Below are positions 8,289 to 15,940 of a stretch of 64,000 nt of DNA, one piece after another. The notes below the pieces were generated by a model. It worked only from the letters and a program-made list of their open reading frames with translations. It did not search any database and was not told the origin of the DNA. Positions within the stretch are counted from its first letter, which is position 1. Every line of letters starts with the position of its first letter. This DNA comes from Butyricicoccus sp. OM04-18BH (GTDB taxonomy: Bacteria; Bacillota; Clostridia; Oscillospirales; Butyricicoccaceae). The DNA is taken from contig NZ_QULN01000003.1 in NCBI RefSeq assembly GCF_003481705.1, positions 1 through 64,000 on the forward strand, given 5' to 3'. The translations under genes and the position numbers were made by a program.

Positions 8289-9611
8289 TTATTCAACGAT
8301 TACCTTCATGTAAAGCTGTTCCATCGCGGAAACCGGCTGTACATGATCCTCGACCGCAACCGACTTCTTCCTATCGCCCGGCGACACGGTGACGCTGCTG
8401 CTGTCAAAGTTCTCAATGGCGCGGATGGTCTGGAGCTGGGTGTGGTGCGCTACAATGTCGCTCCACAGGCTCACGCGGCCGGAGGCGTCGTTCTGGACTT
8501 TGCCAATGTACTTCGAGTTGAACAGGCTTGCAATGTCATTGGCGATCTGGTCGAGCACGCGCATAACCTGATTGGACGAGAAATCCGCGCTCTTTTCGTC
8601 CGTGACGGACACAAAGGTGTTGATGTCGGTCAGCACGCGCGTCTGGTCGCCGACACGGTGGAACGTGAACTCACCGGCCTTGATGGCCTTTTCAAGCTGG
8701 GTCTGCGTGTAGTTCGTGTCGATGTCGTACTCGCCGGTATAGGTCGAGTTGGTCATCGAGCGGTTGACCGCGCACGCAGATTCCGCGCCGGTCGTCCAGT
8801 ACACCGCCGACGGATCATCAGCCGCACCTACCAGTCCGTTCTTGACGGAAATCACGCCCTCGTAGTCTGCCGCAGGGTAGCCATGAAGCACGCACTGGAA
8901 CTTCACGCCCTGCTCGTCACGCAGGCGGCGCGTCCAGTTGGCGAACAGACCCTTGACCGTGCTGTTCTTCGTGTCGCAGCCGACCGCGTTGAAGCTGTAC
9001 GGCTCGATCTTGTCGAGGAACGTCTGGTAAGCTGCATCCTGCACCGCGCCGGTCGTGCCGCCGGTGAGCAGCAGGCCTGCGTTCTCGGTCAGCGCCTCGC
9101 TGCCCTTCCAGTGCAGATAGTCGTTGTCGGAAAGGTCGGAAACTGCCTTAACTGCCTTCTGCGTGTCCACAAGGGTCGTGCCGATATAGGTCGAAACGTC
9201 GTAGACCTCGTTCGTCGATACCGTGAAGCCCTCGTTCTGCTGAATCACGATCTTCAGTTCGTTGCCGATCTTGCCCGGATACTTCGCCTCTGCGTACTTG
9301 CAGGCTGCCTTTGCACCGCCGCTGTTCAGACGGAACAGGTGCAGCGTCTTGGCATTTGCGAAGATCTCGCGCAGCGGACGCAGCTCGTCCGCCGTGTAGG
9401 CGTAGCCGGTCAGCGCCTGCGACTGCTTCTGAAACTCGCTGTTCTCGATGGTCACGACCTCGTTTTCCGGTCCCCAGTCGAGGGACAGCGGGAAAGCCGC
9501 CGTGCCGCGGTCGCCCAGGGTCGCAGAGGCACGCGCCGCCGACACAAAGTTGATGTATGCACCGGGCAGCACCTTGTTCTGTATGGTATACATACCGCCG
9601 CCTAAAGCCAT
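8289..9611 (-). CDS. xkdK: Contractile tail sheath protein, XkdK family
   Basis: A 440-residue tail sheath protein, with the family start (MYTIQNKVLPGAYINFVSAA) and the conserved C-terminal region around RVLDQIANDIASLFNSKYIGKVQNDASGRV. It establishes that this prophage encodes a contractile (myovirus-like) tail. Length matches PBSX XkdK (about 466). It is followed by the tube gene with a 14-base gap. A second in-frame ATG (residue 7) is possible, but the upstream AAGGTGAATTAA favours 9611. Confidence 0.92.
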   Translation of the reverse strand: MALGGGMYTIQNKVLPGAYINFVSAARASATLGDRGTAAFPLSLDWGPENEVVTIENSEFQKQSQALTGYAYTADELRPLREIFANAKTLHLFRLNSGGAKAACKYAEAKYPGKIGNELKIVIQQNEGFTVSTNEVYDVSTYIGTTLVDTQKAVKAVSDLSDNDYLHWKGSEALTENAGLLLTGGTTGAVQDAAYQTFLDKIEPYSFNAVGCDTKNSTVKGLFANWTRRLRDEQGVKFQCVLHGYPAADYEGVISVKNGLVGAADDPSAVYWTTGAESACAVNRSMTNSTYTGEYDIDTNYTQTQLEKAIKAGEFTFHRVGDQTRVLTDINTFVSVTDEKSADFSSNQVMRVLDQIANDIASLFNSKYIGKVQNDASGRVSLWSDIVAHHTQLQTIRAIENFDSSSVTVSPGDRKKSVAVEDHVQPVSAMEQLYMKVIVE

Positions 9612-9794
9612 TTAATTCACCTTGCCTTTCATAAAGTTATCAATGAGCGCGTCCACCTCGGAAAAGGTGTAGCGCTGATCCTTGTCGAGCAGCACGCCCA
9701 GCAGGTCGCGCCGCTCGCGGTATCTGTCGAAGGTCAGGAGCTGTGCGCCGGTAAACGCCGGTGCTCCTGCCTCGGTTTTGCGTTTAACTGCCAT
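9612..9794 (-). CDS. Small phage protein of unknown function between tail terminator and sheath
   Basis: Sixty residues, charged, with predicted helices (TFDRYRERRDLLGVLLDKDQ and TFSEVDALIDNFMKGKVN). It overlaps the upstream gene by 11 bases and ends one base before the sheath start, so it is part of the structural operon. A small protein at this position is common in clostridial PBSX-like prophages; no function is known to me. Confidence 0.7.
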   Translation of the reverse strand: MAVKRKTEAGAPAFTGAQLLTFDRYRERRDLLGVLLDKDQRYTFSEVDALIDNFMKGKVN

Positions 9795-10206
9795 TTTCGT
9801 TCTCCGTTCCTACGGTGGTCTGCAAATTCTCCATCGGAATATCTTCCGGGATTTCCCGGACAAACTGCCGGTAGTCCGCGAAAAAGTGCAGCACCTCGTC
9901 TGTAATTTCCCACGAGAGATTGCTCCCGCGCAGGCTCTCCGTGCGCCGCAGCAGCAGCGTGAGCGTCTGCGCGGTCTCTCGGCACTGCTCCTGCGGACGG
10001 CCGTCCGACGGGAAGAACCGCACGTCCATGTGCTGCACGATCTCATGCAGCCCGGACGGGTACGGCGTGACGTCCGCACGAAGCTGCCGAATGGAGAAGC
10101 ACGGCGCAGAGAAGCCCTGCTCGATACGTTCGGTATAGATGTCGTACTGCTCCGATGGATAGACCGTGCGCAGCTTATCGACGATTTCCTGTACTACGTT
10201 AATCAT
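9784..10206 (-). CDS. Probable tail terminator/completion protein (DUF6838/XkdJ-position)
   Basis: A 140-residue protein starting MINVVQEIVDKLRTVYPSEQYDIYTE, with the alternating beta pattern FSIRQLRADVTPYP and MDVRFFP seen in tail terminator proteins that cap the tail tube. It follows the HK97-gp10-like gene with a four-base overlap and precedes the sheath, exactly where tail terminators occur. Family naming is from memory and is moderately certain. Confidence 0.65.
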   Translation of the reverse strand: MINVVQEIVDKLRTVYPSEQYDIYTERIEQGFSAPCFSIRQLRADVTPYPSGLHEIVQHMDVRFFPSDGRPQEQCRETAQTLTLLLRRTESLRGSNLSWEITDEVLHFFADYRQFVREIPEDIPMENLQTTVGTENENGS

Positions 10207-10625
10207 TTGCCCTCCATCATGCGGCTGAGGAATTCCTCGCTCTTGGTCTTGATAAAGTCCGGCGCTTTTTTCTGAAGGTCGAACAGGCTGTCGCGCAGCA
10301 TATGCTTGCCTTCAACGAAACCGTGCGTCACGCCCTTGTGGACGATACGGTGTCCGTTCTCCACATAGGGCGCGTAAAAGACGTTATTATAAATCTCCGC
10401 ACGGTAATGTTTCCCGCTGCGCCGCGCATGAGTAATAAACCAATTACGTTTCAGGTGCTCGGTTTTATACGGCGTGACCTTTTTGACGTTTTTCAGCAGA
10501 CCGTTCATCATCTCATCGAGCAGGCCGGTGTAGAAAGCGTCCATCTCCGGTTCACTGGCGGCGGCCTTAATACGTTCGTTTAAGTCGCGCAGCTCGTGAA
10601 AATCGCAGCTTCCCCAGCTTGCCAT
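10203..10625 (-). CDS. HK97 gp10-like head-tail/tail joining protein (XkdI-like)
   Basis: A 140-residue protein with the gp10 family pattern: an N-terminal helix, VTPYKTEHLKRNW, a central beta strand RAEIYNNVFYAPYVENGHR, then VEGKHMLRDSL. In HK97-like morphogenesis this protein joins head and tail. It overlaps the upstream connector gene by one base and the downstream terminator gene by four bases. Confidence 0.8.
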   Translation of the reverse strand: MASWGSCDFHELRDLNERIKAAASEPEMDAFYTGLLDEMMNGLLKNVKKVTPYKTEHLKRNWFITHARRSGKHYRAEIYNNVFYAPYVENGHRIVHKGVTHGFVEGKHMLRDSLFDLQKKAPDFIKTKSEEFLSRMMEGK

Positions 10626-10990
10626 TACGCTCGCTCCTCTCGGACGGCAGAAAGCTGCTGATGCGTCGGATAGACCGCGCTTTCGCCGCTGTATTTCAGC
10701 CGATAGGTCGCGCCGTACTGCTGAACCGCAATGCGGCAGCCTGCCGGAACAGCCAGATCAGGCGCACAGTAGATCGTGGCCTGATAGCTGATCTGACTGC
10801 TGTTCGCGTCCGTTTTGCTGTCCGGTGTGCCGGAAAACGACAGCGCACACGGGATATTCTCGTGCAGCACCGCGTCCGGCGTAACAACGGTTTCGCCATT
10901 CACGGTTTGCTTGCTTGTGCCGGTGACGGTCATCACGCCGTCATAGGTCTGCTCGAGCAGCGCCCGTTCCAGCTCCGGATTGCCGAGCAT
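10625..10990 (-). CDS. Head closure/connector protein (XkdH-like)
   Basis: A 121-residue beta-rich protein (YDGVMTVTGTSKQTVNGETVV, ALSFSG, YQATIYCAPDLAVPAGCRI), the pattern of head-closure (stopper) proteins that sit beneath the portal adaptor. The position between the gp6-like adaptor and gp10-like gene supports the call. Function inferred from gene order and fold-like pattern. Confidence 0.65.
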   Translation of the reverse strand: MLGNPELERALLEQTYDGVMTVTGTSKQTVNGETVVTPDAVLHENIPCALSFSGTPDSKTDANSSQISYQATIYCAPDLAVPAGCRIAVQQYGATYRLKYSGESAVYPTHQQLSAVREERA

Positions 10991-10991
10991 A

Positions 10992-11342
10992 CTACCACCT
11001 CATCTTTCGATAGGCGTTCAGCTGCGCCTTGTAGTCGGTGAGGAAGTCGCCTGAGCCTGCCAGCGCCGCCAGCTGCTCCGCCGCCGTTGCAAAGGAAAAG
11101 GACGTATCCCCTCTGGACACGCCCTTTGCGGCAGGCTGCATATTCTCGTTCTGGAGCTGAACGCTGTTTACCAGGCCGCGCACCATCAGCACTGCGGTGT
11201 TCGTCAGGCCGTCCGGCGCCTCGGTCAGATTGCAGTAGTTACAGATCTGTTCGAGCACCAGATCGCAGGCGAACTCAAGCGTTTCCTGCGGCAGGTTCGG
11301 CAGCAGGCTTTGCGCCCGCAGCATCAGCGTTTCCCTTGTCAT
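10992..11342 (-). CDS. Head-tail adaptor, gp6/YqbG-like
   Basis: A 116-residue helical protein (LPQETLEFACDLVLEQICNYCN) of the gp6-like/DUF3199 head-tail connector type that docks onto the portal ring. Its first 68 bases are read in a second frame as the end of the upstream gene, an unusually long overlap for this operon. The ATG at 11342 lies within that overlap. Confidence 0.7.
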   Translation of the reverse strand: MTRETLMLRAQSLLPNLPQETLEFACDLVLEQICNYCNLTEAPDGLTNTAVLMVRGLVNSVQLQNENMQPAAKGVSRGDTSFSFATAAEQLAALAGSGDFLTDYKAQLNAYRKMRW

Positions 11343-11538
11343 TTCTGCGCTTCCCCCTCGGTTTGTCCTCGGTCGGCTCGGTTTCCTCCTCGGCGGTCAC
11401 GGTTTCTACGGTAAAGCCCGCACGGCCGGAGAACCAGCTTGCAAGCCACTCGTTATCCGTCTGCGCCTCACCACTGACGAACTGCACGCCGCCGATCTTG
11501 CGGTCGTACTCCTCGCTCGGTGCCTTGATCTTGTACAT
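11275..11538 (-). CDS. Small phage structural-operon protein with acidic/Ala-Pro tail
   Basis: Eighty-seven residues. The first 45 (MYKIKAPSEEYDRKIGGVQF to WFSGRAGFTVE) look folded and resemble small proteins found after the capsid gene in Firmicutes phages. The remainder is low complexity (TAEEETEPTEDKPRGKRR, AAGAKPAAEPAAG). The low-complexity tail lies largely in the 68-base overlap with the next gene, so both frames are constrained there. Function unknown. Confidence 0.6.
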   Translation of the reverse strand: MYKIKAPSEEYDRKIGGVQFVSGEAQTDNEWLASWFSGRAGFTVETVTAEEETEPTEDKPRGKRRNDKGNADAAGAKPAAEPAAGNA

Positions 11539-11548
11539 AGCGCTTCCC

Positions 11549-12553
11549 TCACTTTACCTTGAAGTTGCGCAGCACGCCGGCAGCGCGGGACTTCTTGAGC
11601 ACGGTTGCCGCTACCATCTCGACATCACCGGCCTTGACCGGGCCTGCGGTAGAGAAATCCGGCAGCGTGGTGGAGATCACCTTGCCGCCCATCGGAGATA
11701 CGGCGTGGAAACCGTCCAGACCCAGACGGACAGCGTACAGGTCGGTCAGACCGGTAACGGTGGTCTTGGACGAGGATGCGCCGTACTCGCGCGACGTAAT
11801 CGGCACGACCGGCTTTTCCTTCTTCTCGGCGGTGTCGTAGTAATACTGCATATCCATGAACGGAATGCCGTTGTAACCGCTCATCTGACGGCCGAAAGCG
11901 TCCTCGGAGTGGGTCAGATAACCGGCACGGCGGGCGCAGGAGCGGATCTTGGTCAGCAGCGCCGCATTGCCGATGAGCATGGTCGGCACGCCGTCCAGCT
12001 CGGACAGGAACTCGTCGAGCATATCGAGCACGGTCTTGTAGTTGGTGTCGATCGCCGCCGAGGTGGACAGGTCGATCGCCTTGGATGCATCCGCGTTGAG
12101 CTCGGTGGAAGTGCCGACAAGCAGCGTGTCCAGACCGTCAAAGCCCTTGGTGCCCTTGTCGCCGTTGATGGCGGTGTAGTGGAACAGGTTGGTGGTCGCC
12201 TTGATGTGCTCCTCGAGCTGGAACTGCACCTCGCTGATCTGACCGTTCGCGGTGTTAGCGAGAACACGGTCGATCTTGAACGTACCGCCGAAGATCTTGA
12301 GGTCAACCGACTTGGTTTCGCGGTCGGCAACGGTATCGGTGTAGTCGGCGTTGATGTCGCGGAAGTCCGCGCCTGCCGGAGTCTTGAGCTGAGTGTAGCC
12401 ATAGGTCAGCGTAGAGCCGCCGGTGCCGGGGGAAACCGAGTTGTCAAACGTCAGTGCGTTCAGCAGCATGGAGCCGCGGCGGAACTGGTCGATAACCTGC
12501 TGGTCCACATGGTTTGCCATGCCGACCTTTGCCTGTGCGAGAGTGATAGGCAT
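11549..12553 (-). CDS. Major capsid protein
   Basis: A 334-residue protein starting MPITLAQAKVGMANHVDQQV, with QVIDQFRRGSMLLNALTFDN and the extended-loop region typical of HK97-fold coat proteins from PBSX/P22-like Firmicutes phages. It follows the scaffold gene and precedes the connectors. It is the largest protein in the head block apart from the portal and MuF protein. No capsid protease is encoded nearby, consistent with a scaffold-driven, protease-free procapsid. Confidence 0.88.
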   Translation of the reverse strand: MPITLAQAKVGMANHVDQQVIDQFRRGSMLLNALTFDNSVSPGTGGSTLTYGYTQLKTPAGADFRDINADYTDTVADRETKSVDLKIFGGTFKIDRVLANTANGQISEVQFQLEEHIKATTNLFHYTAINGDKGTKGFDGLDTLLVGTSTELNADASKAIDLSTSAAIDTNYKTVLDMLDEFLSELDGVPTMLIGNAALLTKIRSCARRAGYLTHSEDAFGRQMSGYNGIPFMDMQYYYDTAEKKEKPVVPITSREYGASSSKTTVTGLTDLYAVRLGLDGFHAVSPMGGKVISTTLPDFSTAGPVKAGDVEMVAATVLKKSRAAGVLRNFKVK

Positions 12554-12572
12554 TTTTCATTCCTTCTTTCTG

Positions 12573-13178
12573 TTAGCCGTTGGTGTTGTATACTTCTGCG
12601 AGAGCGGAACCGAGGTCGTTTACCGTGTTCGGATTGCCGCCGGACTGCGGATTGTAGCCGCCGCCCTGACCGCCGTTCGGGTTTCCGCCCTTGTCGCCCT
12701 GCTTGCCGGACTGACCTGCGCCGTCTTCTTCGAACAGCCATGCCTTGTCCTTTTTCAGACTTTCCACCTGCGCGTCAAGGCCGGTGATCTTGCCGTCCGC
12801 GCCGATCTTGATGTCGTCCATCGAGAGCGCCGCGCGGGTCAGCTGCGGATCGCGTGCGTGGGCACGGGTCAGCGCAAGGTCGATCGCCGCATCGCGGCGG
12901 ATGTTCGCGGTGTCGGTATCGTACTTGGTCTGGAGGGTCTTGAGGTCGTCCTCCAGCTTCTTCGGGTCCTTGCCGTCCCACGCCTTGGCGGCCTCACGCA
13001 GGTCCTTGATGGTGTTGTTCGCCGTGGTCAGCTCCTGCGCCTTGGTGTCCAGGTCGGCCTTGGGAACGTAAGCGCCGCCTGCGGCGTTCACGACCTCAAA
13101 CTTTGCGTCCTTTGCGGCCTGCTGAAACTGCTCCCACGTCAGTGCGCCCTTTTCAAACAGGCTTTTGAGAAATTCCAT
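12573..13178 (-). CDS. Phage scaffold protein, GP20 family
   Basis: A 201-residue protein. It begins MEFLKSLFEKGALTWEQFQQ, has a long coiled coil (ELTTANNTIKDLREAAKAWD onwards), and ends in a Gly/Asn-rich tail (residues about 160-190). This is the minor structural GP20/scaffold layout and its place before the capsid gene fits. The frame is open to 13358, but AAAGGAG before ATG 13178 sets the start; the upstream 180 bases instead form strong RNA hairpins. Confidence 0.85.
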   Translation of the reverse strand: MEFLKSLFEKGALTWEQFQQAAKDAKFEVVNAAGGAYVPKADLDTKAQELTTANNTIKDLREAAKAWDGKDPKKLEDDLKTLQTKYDTDTANIRRDAAIDLALTRAHARDPQLTRAALSMDDIKIGADGKITGLDAQVESLKKDKAWLFEEDGAGQSGKQGDKGGNPNGGQGGGYNPQSGGNPNTVNDLGSALAEVYNTNG

Positions 13179-13214
13179 TGTTTTTTGCTCCTTTCCGTAA
13201 AATGGGTATGAAAA

Positions 13215-13242
13215 AACCACCTTGACGGTTGTCTTGGTGGTT
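13215..13242 (-). terminator. Intrinsic terminator in the leader of the scaffold-capsid genes
   Basis: Arms AACCACC and GGTGGTT (7 bp, with an inner GAC/GTC pair) followed on the minus strand by six T residues. It lies 37 bases upstream of the scaffold start, so it would stop transcription before the head genes unless read through. Confidence 0.7.
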
Positions 13243-13257
13243 AGTTCTTCGGTTGTA

Positions 13258-13293
13258 CGACAAAGGCGCCTCGTTTCCGAAGCGCCCTTATCG
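13258..13293 (-). ncRNA. Strong 16-bp stem with GAAA tetraloop in late-gene leader
   Basis: On the minus strand CGATAAGGGCGCTTCG pairs along its whole length with CGAGGCGCCTTTGTCG (three G-U pairs) around a GAAA loop. It lies just 5' of the terminator at 13215-13242. The combination resembles an attenuation or antitermination leader rather than a coding segment. No named RNA family recognised. Confidence 0.55.
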
Positions 13294-13454
13294 GGATCTC
13301 TGGTATTTTGGTGGGTGTGCCCCTTCCCACATTTCTTTTGACCCAAACAGAAATACACAATACTGATAGCATAGTATTAAATTTCCGCTTAGGTGTGTAG
13401 CAGCACAATCTCTACTTCAAAATACCGTTTATCTGTATGATTATTATAACAGAT

Positions 13455-13850
13455 TTATTCCTTGCTGTAAAGAACCTCGCTTTTGTTTATGAGTTTCTTC
13501 AAATTCTTTTCTCTGATGCGATAGAACGTCATGATAGAGTTTTTCCGCCCTGTATCATCAGTATCCAGTGCAAGCCGCACAACAACATTCAAATTGGTGT
13601 CCGGCAAGCCCTTTACCATGAAAACCGTTCCGTCATGCTTACCGTCAACAAGAACGGTATCCGGCTCGAGTGCCGCAGTGGCTCCATATTTCTCGAACAG
13701 CTCCACATCTTCCGGGTGACGTTCTCGAATATGCTCCAGACGCTCGTCCATAATAATCAGCTCATCTGTTTGCAGCTTTCCAAAGCGCTTTTCCAGATAC
13801 TCGGTTTTCAGTTTTCCCAACGTCCGATAAATCGGTTGCTCATTCTGCAC
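13455..13850 (-). CDS. Phage-encoded PBECR-type (barnase/EndoU/ColicinE5-RelE-like) nuclease domain protein
   Basis: A 131-residue protein whose core (ELIIMDERLEHIRERHPEDV, then VLVDGKHDGTVFMVKG, VVVRLALDTDD, NSIMTFYRIREKNLKKLINK) matches the PBECR3-like domain often found as a free protein or as the C-terminus of phage head-morphogenesis proteins. These are predicted RNases or toxins carried in the phage particle. Start GTG at 13850 has a GGGGA site. It lies in the same frame as the upstream gene, separated by a single stop and about 25 open codons (see findings). Activity not demonstrated from sequence. Confidence 0.7.
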   Translation of the reverse strand: MQNEQPIYRTLGKLKTEYLEKRFGKLQTDELIIMDERLEHIRERHPEDVELFEKYGATAALEPDTVLVDGKHDGTVFMVKGLPDTNLNVVVRLALDTDDTGRKNSIMTFYRIREKNLKKLINKSEVLYSKE

Positions 13851-13884
13851 AGCCGTGTCCCCATTCTCCGCTATCTTAGATTTT

Positions 13885-13912
13885 ATTATAGCAGATTTTG
13901 TCGGTTCTGCAA
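13885..13912 (-). promoter_or_regulatory. Sigma-70-type promoter-like sequence
   Basis: TTGCAG, 16-base spacer, TATAAT preceded by TG-C (extended -10), on the minus strand upstream of the PBECR gene. It could drive that gene and the scaffold leader, or be chance AT-rich sequence inside a formerly coding linker. Confidence 0.5.
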
Positions 13913-13925
13913 CTGGTTCGGACGT

Positions 13926-14165
13926 TTACTTCTCCAGTAGCTCAATGCTTTCAATTTCGGTTTCCAGCATTCCGGTCAGAACGCCGTTGTCGTCGCGCCG
14001 GATAATCAGCTCTGCAATCTCCGGTTCATTGTCCAGTGCGCCTACGACGGTGACGAATTTGCCGGCCAGCGTAATACCGTCCGTGCATTCCACCTTGAGG
14101 CGATGCGCTTTGTCATATGGGTGCTCGGTGCCGAGCAGCTTTTTCATGTGCTGAATGAGATCCAT
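13926..14165 (-). CDS. Conserved small prophage protein, unknown function
   Basis: Seventy-nine residues (MDLIQHMKKLLGTEHPYDKA), beta-rich after the first helix with ITLAGKFVTVVGALDNEPEI and AELIIRRDDNGVLTGML, a pattern compatible with a small beta-barrel. It has a clear GGAG ribosome site and lies between the head-morphogenesis block and the PBECR gene. No family recognised with confidence. Confidence 0.6.
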   Translation of the reverse strand: MDLIQHMKKLLGTEHPYDKAHRLKVECTDGITLAGKFVTVVGALDNEPEIAELIIRRDDNGVLTGMLETEIESIELLEK

Positions 14166-14195
14166 TGTTATCTCTCCAATGTACGGTCTTGATGA

Positions 14196-14471
14196 CTAAG
14201 TCTTTGGTTGATAGTGAACGCCCGGTGCACATTCGATTGCCGGGTTTTCCTCCAGCTTATTCATATGCTCGCCCGGGATACCATCCGGAAACGCCTTGCA
14301 GCATACCCGCTTTCGGTGGATACAGGTATTGCACAGCACACCATGAACGCCAGACGGCTGCGAACAGCGTGCCAGAAACTTGTCATGATCGGACAGTTCT
14401 TCATATCGCCTGTTGCGTTCCTCGGGTGACAGCCTTTTGAAGTCCTCAAAGGTTAAATTTCTGTCAGCCAT
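14196..14471 (-). CDS. Small Cys-rich prophage protein
   Basis: Ninety-one residues with an N-terminal helical region (LTFEDFKRLSPEERNRRYEE) and seven Cys, including CNTCIHRKRVCCKAFPDGIP, suggesting a metal-binding cluster. It overlaps the end of the MuF-type head gene by 19 bases. Similar Cys-rich proteins adjacent to MuF genes occur in clostridial prophages; their role is unknown. Confidence 0.6.
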   Translation of the reverse strand: MADRNLTFEDFKRLSPEERNRRYEELSDHDKFLARCSQPSGVHGVLCNTCIHRKRVCCKAFPDGIPGEHMNKLEENPAIECAPGVHYQPKT

Positions 14472-15940
14472 ATGGTGTTGCCCTCCTTTCTGTCAACAAT
14501 GAAACGCGATTCTCTCTTGAAAAGGATTTCCTTTTCGATTGCGTTGATACCACGCATATCTCTGCCGGTCTTACTCTGAATAACCAGCTGAATATCCATA
14601 TCCGAGTCATATACCTCCATAGAAGTAGACGTGTATGCGTCGTATGTAACGATCGCGTCAACCTCATGCGCTGCCAGAAAAGCAGCTTTATCCGGTATCA
14701 TGTCACTGGACAGAGAACGATATACCGTTCCCTCGTACACTGGAAGTTTATCCAGCGCCTTGTCAAGCCGTTTCGTCCAGCGCTGTTCCGCTTCGCTGAG
14801 CGATTCACCTCGGCGCAGCTTATCGTTTAGCGAATAGCTGGCCGCACTGACATACTTCTGCAGTGCGCTTGTTTCGCGCTTGTTCAATTCCAGTATAGCA
14901 TTTTCCGGGTCGTTTTCAACATATTTCTTATGCCATTCCTCATATGTCATACCTTTCTCGACATACTCGGTCTTACCGGTCGCGGGATTTCTGGCGGCAC
15001 GCTTACTGCCGATCCGGAACTCCGTTACCGGAACGGTGGTACACCGGCAGCGCGGATGCAGCGGCGGATAATTGATACCGGTTTCATGCTCTGCCAGCGG
15101 AAACTCGCGCTGATCCAGAGCGCCGCACACCGAGCAGGTCTTGAGGTCGAGCGCCGCCTCAAACCGATAGGACTGGACACCGGTTTCCCGGTATCCCTGT
15201 TCGGCAGCTTCAGCCGCCATATGGGCGCTCTCGGTGTGGATGAGCGTTGCCGCCCTGCTCTCGGACACGCCCATGCGCTTGGCAAACTCTTTCGTCATGC
15301 GGTCGAGCGAGTCGCCGCGTACCAGACCGCGCGAAAGCGTCTGCGTCAGCTCACGCAGGAGTTTGTCCTTGTCCGCCCAGATACGAGACGAAAATTCACT
15401 GCCGAGCCACGGCACGGCGAGTATCTTCTCGACCGTCTGCGGGTCAATGCGAGCGAATGTGCTTGCAACATTCATCTGCTGGCTGACGGCGTACACCGTG
15501 CGGTAGTAGGTGTCGGTGTAGCGCTCCTGCAAGTGGTCGCGCAGCACATCGCGCTGAGAACCGAACAGCTCCATCATACGCAGCTCAACCTGCGTCTGCA
15601 ATGCCTGCAAGCGCGAGATACGCGACCGGAGATAAACCTCCTCCAATTCCTTGTCAAAGCCGCCGGCTCTCGCCTTATCCCGGAACTCGTCCAGCGACAT
15701 CCGGAAGTCCTCCAGCTCTGCATCCTGCAGCAGCCTGCGTGCGTCTGCCATGCTGACGCTCTCGTTTGCGGCATAGCGGGCATAGAAGATCGAGATTTCC
15801 TTGTCCAGCTCGTGCAGGATACGTTCGTACTCCCGATGGAACCGCAGACACAGGTCGTCATCTTCCTGTTTCTGCTTTTCGGCGAGATCGATGGCACGCT
15901 TGCGCCAGTAGGCGCCGTTCAGCTTATCCGCTGCTGCCAT
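14453..15940 (-). CDS. MuF-type head morphogenesis protein with C-terminal ADP-ribosyltransferase domain
   Basis: A 495-residue protein. Residues about 1-200 are helical; 205-305 form the MuF/SPP1 gp7 domain with a probable zinc site (C269, C272, H295, C298, C300). Residues about 350-495 match VIP2/C3-type mono-ADP-ribosyltransferases: R408 (VYRSL), the STS motif 438-440 (YTSTS), and E469-K-E471 in IEKEILF, the R-S-ExE catalytic triad. It follows the portal gene (17-base overlap), the normal place for MuF. MuF proteins are packaged near the portal, so the ART domain may be delivered into the host with DNA. Catalytic residues all appear present; the target is unknown. Confidence 0.85.
   Translation of the reverse strand: MAAADKLNGAYWRKRAIDLAEKQKQEDDDLCLRFHREYERILHELDKEISIFYARYAANESVSMADARRLLQDAELEDFRMSLDEFRDKARAGGFDKELEEVYLRSRISRLQALQTQVELRMMELFGSQRDVLRDHLQERYTDTYYRTVYAVSQQMNVASTFARIDPQTVEKILAVPWLGSEFSSRIWADKDKLLRELTQTLSRGLVRGDSLDRMTKEFAKRMGVSESRAATLIHTESAHMAAEAAEQGYRETGVQSYRFEAALDLKTCSVCGALDQREFPLAEHETGINYPPLHPRCRCTTVPVTEFRIGSKRAARNPATGKTEYVEKGMTYEEWHKKYVENDPENAILELNKRETSALQKYVSAASYSLNDKLRRGESLSEAEQRWTKRLDKALDKLPVYEGTVYRSLSSDMIPDKAAFLAAHEVDAIVTYDAYTSTSMEVYDSDMDIQLVIQSKTGRDMRGINAIEKEILFKRESRFIVDRKEGNTIWLTEI

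Noticed and set aside
13179..13358. N-terminal extension of the scaffold protein
   Set aside because: The extra residues (MYFCLGQKKCGKGHTHQNTR onwards) are low quality and the DNA is occupied by a 16-bp hairpin and terminator; AAAGGAG before 13178 is the real start signal.
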